The notes: generated by a model not told the origin, from the letters alone. A stretch of DNA of 64,000 nucleotides from Scytonema sp035967975 (GCA_035967975.1 JAWQFQ010000012.1:1-64000); one strand, 5' to 3'. Shown: positions 36,876-45,019, counted from the stretch's first letter. Numbers and translations: made by a program.

Positions 36876-38189
36876 ATGGTACAATCTCCAGATAAAACCA
36901 CCGCTAAATTACCGCCTTCGACCCATGAATTTGCAGAAGTCATTCATCGGTTAGAAGCTGGTGGCGCAATGTTGCCAGATACGCCAGAGAACCTCATGCA
37001 AATCATTGGTATTTATAAAGCATATGCAGTACCAATGGACTTTTACTGGCGGGACTTGCTTTACATTGCGGAACGTGTATTTTTAGACCCGTTTCCCTTC
37101 TTCAAATACTTTTTGCCCAAAGAGTATTTAGAACTTCACAATCATTATGCAGGCGATGATGCTGAGTTGAGAGTTTGGCGTGGTGAAGCAACCGCTCACC
37201 CAGAACTCTTGGCATTTATGGAGAAAGGCGAAACCTTTAAAATGCCAAAGTTGTTGCATCACTGGTTACACGATCGCATCAACATGGAGTTTGCCGAAAT
37301 ATGTATGCGTGCTATGCTTTGGCACAGGGGTATGGGTGGAAAATTTGACCCTTACTTAGATAGCGAAGAGTACAGAGCCAACGCTGACAGGGCAATCAAA
37401 GCTTACTTCAAAGGCAACCCAGTCATGTTAGGACTACACGCGCTGTTTCCAGATATGTTCATAGAACAGTGTCGTCAAATGTCCTACTATGCAAATCTGG
37501 GTTTATTCTGGGAAGTCATGGCTCCTGTATTCTTTGAAATGTCAGACTTGTATGACGAAGGGAAGATTACCAGTGTCCCAGAAGCAATGGATTTTTTGGT
37601 AAATGGAATTTTTGCGGTAGCCAATCGTCCCATATACCACAACGTTTACATTCGCGGCGAATGCTACGAAATCGTTCCCAAGTCCAAAGGTTTTGTATGG
37701 CTTCACGAAGCAGCCTTACCCTACGTGGAAGCTGTGTTCTACCGCACTTCCCCATTTCGTGGTACTAAATCTTACAATGCCCAGGCAGGACAAGTGCCTA
37801 ATGACCAGAAAGACTTCCACTATGGAATTCTTTATGCTGACGTGTTCCCGGTTGGGACCGCAGGCATCCCACCAACATTATTGATGCAAGATATGTTCCA
37901 CTTTTTACCACAATATCTTGTTGATTACTACAAGCAACATTGTCGGGGAGAAGAAGATACGTTGATTCAGTTGGGAATTAGTTTCCAACGGTCAATGTAC
38001 TGTGTAACCTCTGCGGTTATTCAAGCATTAAGAACTGTCCTTTGCCATCCTTTAGATGACCCAGATCCCGAACACCTAAAAGCAAACCGCGAATTCTTTG
38101 AATCCCAGTTGAATCGCTTTACTCGTGCTGACTACGGTATACGTGATGCTGCACGTCTACGGGATATTCAACAGCAGGATTATAGGTAA
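36876..38189 (+). CDS. CO2 hydration protein, CupA/CupB (ChpX/ChpY) family
   Basis: A 437-residue soluble subunit of the NDH-1 CO2-uptake complex. It is thought to hydrate CO2 to bicarbonate at a zinc site, driven by electron transport and proton pumping. Family signatures are long and clear: LPDTPENLMQIIGIYKAYAV, DRINMEFAEICMRAMLWH and YCVTSAVIQALRT. The HHWLHDR cluster at 128-134 is a candidate metal or catalytic site. Order and length look closer to CupA (ChpY) than CupB, but I cannot be sure; no cupS gene follows. No membrane helix is expected. It ends the operon. Confidence 0.9.
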   Translation: MVQSPDKTTAKLPPSTHEFAEVIHRLEAGGAMLPDTPENLMQIIGIYKAYAVPMDFYWRDLLYIAERVFLDPFPFFKYFLPKEYLELHNHYAGDDAELRVWRGEATAHPELLAFMEKGETFKMPKLLHHWLHDRINMEFAEICMRAMLWHRGMGGKFDPYLDSEEYRANADRAIKAYFKGNPVMLGLHALFPDMFIEQCRQMSYYANLGLFWEVMAPVFFEMSDLYDEGKITSVPEAMDFLVNGIFAVANRPIYHNVYIRGECYEIVPKSKGFVWLHEAALPYVEAVFYRTSPFRGTKSYNAQAGQVPNDQKDFHYGILYADVFPVGTAGIPPTLLMQDMFHFLPQYLVDYYKQHCRGEEDTLIQLGISFQRSMYCVTSAVIQALRTVLCHPLDDPDPEHLKANREFFESQLNRFTRADYGIRDAARLRDIQQQDYR

Positions 38190-38228
38190 AAATTAGGGTG
38201 TGGGCAGTACTCGAAACCCCTATAAAAT

Positions 38229-38312
38229 ACAAGGGAAACAGGCGATCGCAAGCTGACTGCTTAAGGCTGAAGTGCTGAACTCTTACTGTTCGCCCTTGTT
38301 TATTTTTTCTTT
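38229..38312 (+). terminator. Possible terminator after the CO2-uptake operon
   Basis: An imperfect stem pairs ACAAGGG (38229) with CCCTTGT (near 38293) and is followed by TTATTTTTTCTTT. The loop is long and partly self-complementary around GGCGATCGC. It would also serve the convergent minus-strand gene beginning at 38318. Confidence 0.35.
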
Positions 38313-38317
38313 ATTCA

Positions 38318-38914
38318 TCAAGAAAGAATTTGCACAAAAATACCTAATAATCGTTCCACAGGTTCAATTGGTATCTCTACTGGGTCAATGGACAGGGTTT
38401 GCTTTTCTAAACGCAAGAATTTCCACAACACGCCAGTCGTGACGCTACCATAAATCACGTTCACCTGATTATTTTCCCTCTCATTAAATATTTGAGAAGC
38501 TAACATCTCAGAACCACATTGACCCAAACCAAGATTAATATTCTCGTTTTTAGCTTCCACAATCGTCATCACTGGTGCGCTAATGTAATACTGTTCCGGA
38601 CTGCGCGTAATTAGAAAATCAGGAGAACCGTTCAACCCACGAGACGCATCAACCGTAAAATCAATACCAGAAAATAACCCAATTTGGTAATTCATTTTCC
38701 GTTTAATTTCGAGCAAGACTGGAGCAATAATGAGTTCCGAACGAGCTTTTTCGCTGTTGATTGCTGTTGCTAAAGGTAACGACTCCTGCAGGGTCATCGA
38801 TAATAGCTCGGTAGGTAATATAGGTTGTACGCTTGGAAACAATTTGGTATTTTCTTCTAAGGTTAAGTTAAATTCTTCGACGAGTTGTTTAAGGGTAATT
38901 TGACTGTACGGCAT
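38318..38914 (-). CDS. Hypothetical protein with PD-(D/E)XK-like residues (paralogue B)
   Basis: A 198-residue paralogue of the gene at 31141-31749. All putative fold residues are at identical positions: E60 in SEKARSELIIAP, D99 in LNGSPDF, E120 and K122 in TIVEAK, and Q132 in GLGQC. The N-terminal 45 residues and the last 30 differ most. The gene is convergent with the cup gene and about 130 bases from it. As with the other copy, a nuclease-like fold is inferred from the motif pattern, with no known function. Conservation of the putative catalytic set in both copies suggests it matters. Confidence 0.7.
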   Translation of the reverse strand: MPYSQITLKQLVEEFNLTLEENTKLFPSVQPILPTELLSMTLQESLPLATAINSEKARSELIIAPVLLEIKRKMNYQIGLFSGIDFTVDASRGLNGSPDFLITRSPEQYYISAPVMTIVEAKNENINLGLGQCGSEMLASQIFNERENNQVNVIYGSVTTGVLWKFLRLEKQTLSIDPVEIPIEPVERLLGIFVQILS

Positions 38915-39193
38915 AAACTATTACCGATAAATTCAATCTTTCCAATTATCAAAGTATCAGACTTATTAATTTTGTCTTTCGGTATAATTTATATTATGGT
39001 TTATTCTGAAAAGTCGTGGCGGTTCCAAACTACACCATTATTTAACCAAGAACGCCAGATGGCAGATGGCAGAAGGGGGAATCCCTTATACAATAATGCT
39101 GATGTAGCATATCGATAAAGTATTTAATACTTTGATGCAAGAACGCCAATCTCTGTATTAAAATAAGAACTACGCCCAGCAAGTCTGGAGTCA
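38915..39193. other. Intergenic region with no recognised gene
   Basis: About 280 bases between paralogue B and the IS605-type relic. It carries AT-rich sequence, a small GCCAGATGGCAGATGGCAGA direct repeat near 39053 and no convincing reading frame or RNA. It probably holds the promoter of the minus-strand gene. Confidence 0.5.
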
Positions 39194-39323
39194 CTGTCTC
39201 TGGGTTCCCCGATACCGCGTGTGGAGTCTGCGGCTCTACCGCAGATCCGTAAGGAAAAGGGGCAGCGGCCTGTGAAGCACGAAGCCAATACTTACCCGTA
39301 AGGGGAAGTGTTAGTAGTTCACA
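39194..39323 (+). mobile_element. IS200/IS605-type right-end relic (possible omega-RNA region)
   Basis: The sequence TGCGGCTCTACCGCAGATCC, then AAGGGGCAGCGGCC, TGAAGCACGAAGCC, a hairpin AATACTTACCC-GTAA-GGGGAAGTGTT (39287-39312) and AGTAGTTCAC resembles, from memory, the DNA downstream of tnpB in cyanobacterial IS605 elements. That is where the guide RNA and the right-end cleavage hairpin lie. No tnpA or tnpB is next to it. It therefore looks like a solo end left after loss of the coding part. Confidence is moderate because no alignment was possible. Confidence 0.5.
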
Positions 39324-39359
39324 ATAAACTGATTATAGAAAGAAAGTAAACCAAAGAAA

Positions 39360-39614
39360 GTGGTTGATTTACTGAATATGGCAACCGCAATACCAACGAT
39401 TAATTCTATTGCTGTCCCAGAAAAACTGCCCTTTTTGGAATCAATTTGCTGGCAGACTACCGATGTGTATCGCTTCTCGCCAGAAGAAATGCTTAGTCGA
39501 TATGAGCGAGGTTGGCGATATCGTGACATATACAATAATCTAGAGGGTGCTGAAATTAATTTCCTTAAACAACTTGCCAGACGTTATAAATCCTGGTTGT
39601 TAGTTGAGCTATGA
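39360..39614 (+). CDS. Small partner protein of the AbiEii-like nucleotidyltransferase
   Basis: An 84-residue protein if the GTG at 39360 is used, or 78 residues from the ATG at 39378. The core reads WQTTDVYRFSPEEMLSRYER, GWRYRDIY and GAEINFLKQLARRYKSWL, a compact helical protein. Its stop overlaps the nucleotidyltransferase start in an ATGA arrangement. I recall the same kind of small gene preceding AbiEii-like genes in cyanobacteria. It is far smaller than the winged-helix AbiEi antitoxin, so it would be an antitoxin of another type. The role is inferred from context only. Confidence 0.7.
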   Translation: MVDLLNMATAIPTINSIAVPEKLPFLESICWQTTDVYRFSPEEMLSRYERGWRYRDIYNNLEGAEINFLKQLARRYKSWLLVEL

Positions 39615-40378
39615 CCTTTAGATTAGACTATCATAATAAAATTCTTACAGTTCTTGAATCTTTAGATTGTGAGATACTGAGGAAGGGTTCTGCTTACTTT
39701 GGTGGTGGAACCCTTCTCGCTCTTGATTTTGAAGAATACCGATGGAGTAAGGACGTTGATTTTATTGCTTCTGTTGGTACAGAAGGATACAAATATCTGC
39801 GTACAGTAGTATTTGATGATGGACATGAAGCATTATTTCGTGATTTAAGTAAAATCCAACTAGGACGTAGTACAACAGACCAATATGGGATACGCATGAT
39901 AGTTGCTGTAGGAGATGTGTTTGTTAAGACAGAAATCATTGCTGAAAGTCGTTTTCAGCTAGACCCACCGAGATATCCCCAATGGTCGCCTGTTCCGTGC
40001 TTAAGTCTAAATGATTGTTTTACTTCTAAACTACTGGCGAATTCTGACCGATATATGGATAACAGCGTAATATCCAGAGATTTAATTGATTTAGCGGTTC
40101 TCAGGTTACAATCTCCAATACCTCAACTATCAATTGATAAAGCTGAAAATGCTTACGAAGTTATGAGACCTTTAAAAAAAGCAATTGAACGCTTTCAGCA
40201 AAGACCAGATTACAGACAAACGTGTTTTGAGGGTCTACAAATTGATGAATCTCAGATATCCAAAATTATTGATGGTATTGATTTGCTTTCTATGGATTTA
40301 GGTCTATCTCAGACTCAAAGGGTTTTTCGAGAACAGTATGATATATTTACGGATTTAGAAAAACAAGAAGATTCTTAG
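39611..40378 (+). CDS. Nucleotidyltransferase, AbiEii/AbiGii toxin-like
   Basis: A 255-residue protein of the AbiEii nucleotidyltransferase group. It has the fold signature GGGTLLAL at 31-38 and the metal-binding SKDVDF aspartates D48 and D50. A LNDCFTSKLLANSDRYMDNS segment follows at about 135-155, with a helical C-terminal part. AbiEii toxins transfer nucleotides, in characterised relatives to tRNA ends, and block growth when freed of antitoxin. Translation is coupled to the small upstream gene by a four-base overlap. This fits a toxin-antitoxin or abortive-infection unit; a housekeeping nucleotidyltransferase cannot be excluded. Confidence 0.78.
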   Translation: MTFRLDYHNKILTVLESLDCEILRKGSAYFGGGTLLALDFEEYRWSKDVDFIASVGTEGYKYLRTVVFDDGHEALFRDLSKIQLGRSTTDQYGIRMIVAVGDVFVKTEIIAESRFQLDPPRYPQWSPVPCLSLNDCFTSKLLANSDRYMDNSVISRDLIDLAVLRLQSPIPQLSIDKAENAYEVMRPLKKAIERFQQRPDYRQTCFEGLQIDESQISKIIDGIDLLSMDLGLSQTQRVFREQYDIFTDLEKQEDS

Positions 40379-40619
40379 GCGCTTTAGACAGAGAAAAATC
40401 AAAGGTAAAATCTGAAACTAAGGCACAGTTAGGGGTTTTGACGTTTAAGTTTCAGAAAACACCTAAAACATTGTTTTCAGGCTCAACAGAAACATAACAA
40501 CATCAGTAAAAACACTGTTTAGTAATTTCCGTGAGCGCAAGGAAGTGGAAGGTGCGATCGCTTGCGAGAAGCCGACCCAATTTGAAGATAGAAAGATTTC
40601 TAAGAAATATATTCCCCAT

Positions 40620-40678
40620 ATTGTGGGTTGGGCGTCCTCGCTTGCCCCTGCTAACGGGCGAGACGCCCGTGCCACAAG
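40620..40678. repeat. Palindromic repeat TTGTGGGTTGGGCG...CGCCCGTGCCACAA
   Basis: An imperfect inverted repeat of about 22-base arms (ATTGTGGGTTGGGCGTCCTC on the left, GCGAGACGCCCGTGCCACAAG on the right) with a short GC-rich centre. The type is familiar as a multi-copy cyanobacterial repeat. It is in the 366-base gap between the nucleotidyltransferase and the EamA gene, which otherwise shows nothing coding. Confidence 0.65.
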
Positions 40679-40744
40679 AGATATTTGGAGAGTTTGCATT
40701 AGATGAAAAGGTTGAGGGTGGAGCGATCGCATAAAGGAAGCAAC

Positions 40745-41647
40745 CTACTTTTTGAGGCGTGATTTGAAAGTATTGCATGGGCGTTGACGTAATTGATTTG
40801 TTTGTTGTCCAATCAAAACGCTCATCAAAACGATCGCAATCCCAATCAGTTGAATTGGCGTAAATGCTTGATGTAGTACGACGAAGCCAATGAGGGTCGC
40901 GACGAGAGGACTCATCAACCCCAAATATGAAACAGCTGATGCTTTAAGTTTATCAATCCCCCGAAACCAAAGTGCATAAGCAATTCCAGTACCGACTAAG
41001 CCCAGGTAAACGAAGCCTAATAGATTAGTTGTTGAGAGATGAGTGATTGGTCCTTCAATCACCAGGGCGATTGGTAGCAGCACCATTCCACCAACTGTTA
41101 ACTGCCATGCTGTAAAGACAAGTAGAGAAACTGGACGTTTCCACCGTTTGACAAGTACTGTTCCTAGACCCATTGTTGCGGCTCCAGCGATCGCAGCAAT
41201 AATGCCAACACTATCAAGGCGTGCAGTAGGACCGAGAACCAGCAATCCAACACCAACAAAGCCTGCGATCGCTGCGACAATAGATAGCTTAGAGGGTTTT
41301 TCATTCAATACTACCCAGGAAAACAATACGACTAATAAAGGCTGGATTGCGCCAGCTGTTGCAGCAACGCCACCTGGAAGGCGATAAGCAGCTACAAATA
41401 ATAGTGCTTGAAAGAGTCCGATATTGAGGCTACCTAGGAGCAAAATACGCCACCACCAAATACCCTTAGGCAGTTGTTTTAACCATGCGGTTAGCAAAAT
41501 ACCAATGGGCAACGAGCGCAAAGCAGCGACCAATAGCGGATGATTAGGCGGTAAGAGTTCAGTTGCTACAACATAAGTCGTTCCCCAGGTCATCGGGGCT
41601 ACAGCAGTTAGCAGAATATCAGACAGGCGAACAGTAGCTGTCTTCAT
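40745..41647 (-). CDS. EamA-family (DMT) transporter
   Basis: A 300-residue inner-membrane protein with ten predicted helices in two repeated EamA halves (LTAVAPMTWGTTYVVATELLP at the start, and GLVGTGIAYALWFRGIDKLK in the second half). Such proteins export amino acids, metabolites or toxic compounds. The C-terminus is basic. It is divergent from the MarR gene, and a MarR-type operator begins seven bases upstream of its start codon. The transporter is therefore probably repressed by that regulator and induced by its ligand. Substrate unknown. Confidence 0.9.
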   Translation of the reverse strand: MKTATVRLSDILLTAVAPMTWGTTYVVATELLPPNHPLLVAALRSLPIGILLTAWLKQLPKGIWWWRILLLGSLNIGLFQALLFVAAYRLPGGVAATAGAIQPLLVVLFSWVVLNEKPSKLSIVAAIAGFVGVGLLVLGPTARLDSVGIIAAIAGAATMGLGTVLVKRWKRPVSLLVFTAWQLTVGGMVLLPIALVIEGPITHLSTTNLLGFVYLGLVGTGIAYALWFRGIDKLKASAVSYLGLMSPLVATLIGFVVLHQAFTPIQLIGIAIVLMSVLIGQQTNQLRQRPCNTFKSRLKK

Positions 41648-41653
41648 AGTATT

Positions 41654-41726
41654 TATCTTGATGTTAAGATACTTGATATTAAGATTCTAGCAATTATCTT
41701 GATGTTAAGATAGTGGACATCAAGAT
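41654..41726. promoter_or_regulatory. MarR operators between the EamA and MarR genes
   Basis: Two identical 18-base palindromes TATCTTGATGTTAAGATA at 41654-41671 and 41695-41712, 41 bases centre to centre. A related CTTGATATTAAGAT lies at 41672-41685 and a half-site ACATCAAGAT ends at 41726. The first site abuts the EamA start and the second is 35 bases before the MarR start, so one regulator could repress both genes. Confidence 0.85.
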
Positions 41727-41747
41727 TTTTAGGTGGGTAGCATTTTA

Positions 41748-42239
41748 ATGAATGGCGATCCAGTCGATGCGATTTTGGCTCAATGGCAGAGAGAGCGCCC
41801 TGACTTAGATGTGTCTCCAATGGGTATCATTGGAAGGATGACGCGATTATCTAAACATTTAGAACGTGGGATTCAACAAACGTTTTCAGACTTTGGCTTG
41901 AATGTTGGAGAATTTGATGTGTTGGCTACTTTGCGTCGGTCTGGTCAACCGTACCAGCTTTCACCGACTGACCTATTTAACACCTTGATGGTTTCTTCGG
42001 GTACAATGACCCATCGTATTGATCGCCTAGAACAAGCTGACCTAGTCAAGCGCATTCCCGATCCAAGCGATCGTCGAGGAACACTAATTGAATTGACCAA
42101 TAAAGGTTTCAATGTGATTGAAAAAGCTGTTGAGGCTCATGTTGCTAATGAGCATCGTCTCCTTAGCGTTTTAGAAGAAGCGGAACGTAAAATTCTTGCT
42201 CAATTGCTGCGTAAGCTTTTAATTTCGTTTGAGGAGTAG
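41748..42239 (+). CDS. MarR-family transcriptional regulator
   Basis: A winged-helix regulator of about 163 residues from the ATG at 41748. A GTG at 41733 would add five residues, but AGGTGG at 41731 is well placed for the ATG. The recognition helix and wing are at FNTLMVSSGTMTHRIDRLEQ then ADLVKRIPDPSDRRGTLIEL, with flanking dimerisation helices. It is expected to bind the repeated TATCTTGATGTTAAGATA sites in the divergent promoter and control its own gene and the EamA exporter. Ligand unknown. Confidence 0.92.
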   Translation: MNGDPVDAILAQWQRERPDLDVSPMGIIGRMTRLSKHLERGIQQTFSDFGLNVGEFDVLATLRRSGQPYQLSPTDLFNTLMVSSGTMTHRIDRLEQADLVKRIPDPSDRRGTLIELTNKGFNVIEKAVEAHVANEHRLLSVLEEAERKILAQLLRKLLISFEE

Positions 42240-42287
42240 CGGGAGACTTGTCAGTATAATTTGACAAGTAAACATGATGTCTAATAA

Positions 42288-43328
42288 TTATCCTTGCAGA
42301 GATAAATCCATGAAATTTGCCAGTTTGTAAACTATACGCGCACCAACATTGCCATCCCATTCAGCATCGCCAACTTCACAGACATCAAAACCAATAATTT
42401 TTCGACCACTTTTGACTAATTCACGGAACAGCATATACGCCTGCTCCAACTCCAGCCCACCAGGAACGGGAGTCCCTGTACTAGAACAGAGTTTTGGATC
42501 TAAACCATCGACATCAAAACTGATATAAACATATTCAGGTAAATGACTAATAACATCTCGACAAAGATTAATCCAAGTCATTCCAGAGTAAAGTTCTTGT
42601 TTAATGACTGGGTCGTAATAAGCAACAATTCGACCATGAGACTGGTTAATCATTTGCACTTCATCATGGCAAATATCACGCAACCCAACTTGCACTAACT
42701 TAGAAATTTGCGGCAACTTCATGGCATTGAACATAATAGATGCATGAGAGAACTCAAATCCTTCGTAGGAATCCCTTAGATCTGCATGTGCATCTATATG
42801 TAAAATTCCATAATTGGTGTAGCGATTTGCTAACGCTTGATAATAGCCTAAAGGTATGCTATGATCGCCTCCAATTACCGCAACTCTTTTACCTTTTTCA
42901 AATGCTTCTTGACACTGCTCACACAGCCATTGGTTCACTTGTCCGCAAGCTTGATTAATTTCTGCCAACACAGGTGTTAAGTCTGGTGTATCTGTCAGTG
43001 GTTTGCCTTGCTCCAGTCGTTCGATAATGTTTCCGGCTAAAGTCCGATAATATTTGCTCTTTTCTAGAAGATCCTGCGGAATTGCTACCATAAAAATTCC
43101 CTGTTTCCATCCATCCGGATTATCAAAATCGAACAAATCCAGTTGTAGTGAAGCTTCTAGGACTCTTTGTGGTCCGTTAGCGGTACCTGTACCATAGGAA
43201 ACCGTGACTTCCCAGGGAACGCCCAAGACAATCAAGTTAGCAGACTCGTAATCAAATGGCAAACCTAAAAAATTACCATTTCTTTGACCTATACCACTAG
43301 GGTTGTAGTTTTGAAGTTGGTTAGTCAT
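42288..43328 (-). CDS. Ureohydrolase, agmatinase family
   Basis: A 346-residue manganese (or nickel) ureohydrolase. All metal ligands are present: H156 in GGDHSIPLG, D179, H181 and D183 in HIDAHADLRD, and D272 and D274 in SFDVDGLDP. The family hydrolyses agmatine, arginine, guanidinobutyrate or, in some cyanobacterial relatives, guanidine. The longer N-terminal region compared with bacterial SpeB leaves the substrate open. No guanidine riboswitch was recognised upstream. It stands alone, convergent with the MarR gene. Confidence 0.88.
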   Translation of the reverse strand: MTNQLQNYNPSGIGQRNGNFLGLPFDYESANLIVLGVPWEVTVSYGTGTANGPQRVLEASLQLDLFDFDNPDGWKQGIFMVAIPQDLLEKSKYYRTLAGNIIERLEQGKPLTDTPDLTPVLAEINQACGQVNQWLCEQCQEAFEKGKRVAVIGGDHSIPLGYYQALANRYTNYGILHIDAHADLRDSYEGFEFSHASIMFNAMKLPQISKLVQVGLRDICHDEVQMINQSHGRIVAYYDPVIKQELYSGMTWINLCRDVISHLPEYVYISFDVDGLDPKLCSSTGTPVPGGLELEQAYMLFRELVKSGRKIIGFDVCEVGDAEWDGNVGARIVYKLANFMDLSLQG

Positions 43329-43671
43329 TGATTCTTTGGATATACGTAGGTAAATGAAACACCGCTTGGCGACAACTGTTATGGTAACGCAGTTAAAAAG
43401 TTAGGGGTGAAGAGTTGTTATATCATTGGATAGACGACATAGTACCCTATCCTTTTTATGTTTTATGGGGAATTGCGATCGCAATTTCTATTAATATAAA
43501 TGTGTTCTTAGTACTTGTTAAGTCGTATTCGTTATGAGTATGATTAATAAGAGACGAATATTGAGTTGTATTTCAAGATGGTTCGTGTATGAGCAAAAAG
43601 CTGATAGTTGATTGCTCAGTGTTAATGAGACAGCGATGACATAGATTATACAATCAAGGAGAGCCAAACTC
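43329..43671. promoter_or_regulatory. Divergent promoter region of ureohydrolase and peroxiredoxin genes
   Basis: 343 bases between two divergent genes. AT-rich, with one HIP1-type palindrome TTGCGATCGCAA near 43475 and AAGGAG at 43657-43662, correctly placed as the ribosome site for the plus-strand gene. No operator or RNA was recognised. Confidence 0.5.
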
Positions 43672-44406
43672 ATGTTACCAAACAAAGAAGGACAAAGAGT
43701 TCCCAATGTTGTCTTCCGAGTACGTAAAGACAGTAACTGGGAGGATGTAACAACCAAAGATTTGTTTGAAGATAAAACTGTGATCGTTTTTGCTTTACCA
43801 GGAGCATTTACCCCCACTTGCTCATCCACTCATGTTCCTGGATACAACCAATTGGCAAGAATTTTCAAGGAAAATGGTGTCGATGACATAGTCTGTATAT
43901 CCGTCAACGATGCTTTTGTGATGAATGAATGGGCAAAAGACCAACAGGCGCAGAATATAACTTTTATACCTGATGGCAATGGGGAATTTTCGCAAGGCAT
44001 GGGAATGCTTGTGGACAAATCAGATTTAGGGTTTGGCAAGCGGTCTTGGCGCTATTCCATGCTCGTGAAAGATGGCGTGATTGAAAAAATGTTCATTGAG
44101 CCAGAGAAACCGGGCGACCCTTTTGAGGTTTCTGACGCAGAAACCATGCTTAACTACATCAATCCCCAAGCAGGTAAGCCTAGATTGGTTTCCCTATTCA
44201 CAAGAGCGGGTTGTCCCTACTGTGCTCGTGCTAAATCTATGCTATTAGAACGAGGCATCGACTACGAAGAAATTGTTTTGGGTAGAGAAGTCACACCTCG
44301 CACGTTACAAGCTGTCACAGGTGCATCAACCGTTCCCCAAGTATTTATTGATGGCAAACTGATTGGCGGTTCAGAAGCACTTGCAGAGCATCTGAACGCT
44401 GGCTAA
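43672..44406 (+). CDS. Peroxiredoxin-glutaredoxin fusion
   Basis: A 244-residue thiol peroxidase. The N-terminal Prx5-type domain (1-165) has the peroxidatic Cys at C50 in PGAFTPTCSSTHVPGY. The C-terminal glutaredoxin domain (about 172-244) has the CPYC site at C181/C184, plus the TVPQVFIDGKLIGG glutathione-binding region. It should reduce hydrogen peroxide and alkyl peroxides using glutathione through its own glutaredoxin, in the cytoplasm. It is monocistronic. The last 38 codons are copied, nearly unchanged, at 47237-47353. Confidence 0.93.
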   Translation: MLPNKEGQRVPNVVFRVRKDSNWEDVTTKDLFEDKTVIVFALPGAFTPTCSSTHVPGYNQLARIFKENGVDDIVCISVNDAFVMNEWAKDQQAQNITFIPDGNGEFSQGMGMLVDKSDLGFGKRSWRYSMLVKDGVIEKMFIEPEKPGDPFEVSDAETMLNYINPQAGKPRLVSLFTRAGCPYCARAKSMLLERGIDYEEIVLGREVTPRTLQAVTGASTVPQVFIDGKLIGGSEALAEHLNAG

Positions 44407-45019
44407 CGCTCCACGAAGACAAAAAGTAGAGCGCGAAATTTCGCGTCTCTACAAACGTGTACGCCAAATTTCCTTTGTAAGAGATTTATAGCGGTTTTCA
44501 TAGATGTAAAGGTATTACCAATTGTCGGGGGGTTGAGCAAAGCCCTTCTTGTAAGGTATTTTGTAAAATACATTGACGGTTTTACCATCGTGGATTAGCA
44601 TATTTACATACTTTGTATAATCTACTTCAAAGAAGTCAACACTTTTTATGAATCCCTTGCAAGGTAAGAAAATGGCAAATTAAAGCTTTGAGGTAACTCA
44701 CTTTGTATTTACGTACCTCAAAAATACGTAAAATCTCGTAGAACAAAATGAATGCTTAAATACTATAATGCTTAACAGCATTCAATGCATTTTATCTCTC
44801 CTGGAAGAATATGTTTCCAGTTCTAGTGTGCAGAAACTATTAGGAGTGGAGATTGTCTTGAATTCTCGAAAAGATGATACACTTTTGTACTTAAAGAGGG
44901 ATAGTATTATCATTGCTGGCGTAAATACCTGTACTGACACACCATGACAGTATTTAGCGCAATGGTCTAAAGAGTAGCTTCAGGTGCTCTACCAACTGAC
45001 GTTACTCAAAGGATGACTC
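44407..45019. other. Intergenic region with a tRNA D-arm-like fragment
   Basis: 613 bases. A palindrome GAGCGCGAAATTTCGCGTCTC near 44429 could terminate the peroxiredoxin transcript. The middle is AT-rich. On the minus strand at 44981-44999 the sequence TCAGTTGGTAGAGCACCTG equals a bacterial tRNA D-arm consensus, but no T-arm follows. AAAGGA at 45009-45014 is the probable ribosome site of the next gene. Confidence 0.5.

Noticed and set aside
38885..39118. A small plus-strand gene upstream of the IS605-type relic
   Set aside because: The frame overlaps the start region of a real minus-strand gene, has no recognisable fold and runs through a GCAGATG repeat.
43329..43671. A guanidine riboswitch upstream of the ureohydrolase
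   Set aside because: No ykkC-type conserved ACGR loops or paired stems could be recognised on the minus strand.
44940..45019. A complete tRNA gene on the minus strand
   Set aside because: Only the D-arm consensus is present. A seven-base anticodon-type loop can be drawn but has C instead of U at position 33, and no T-arm or acceptor stem follows.
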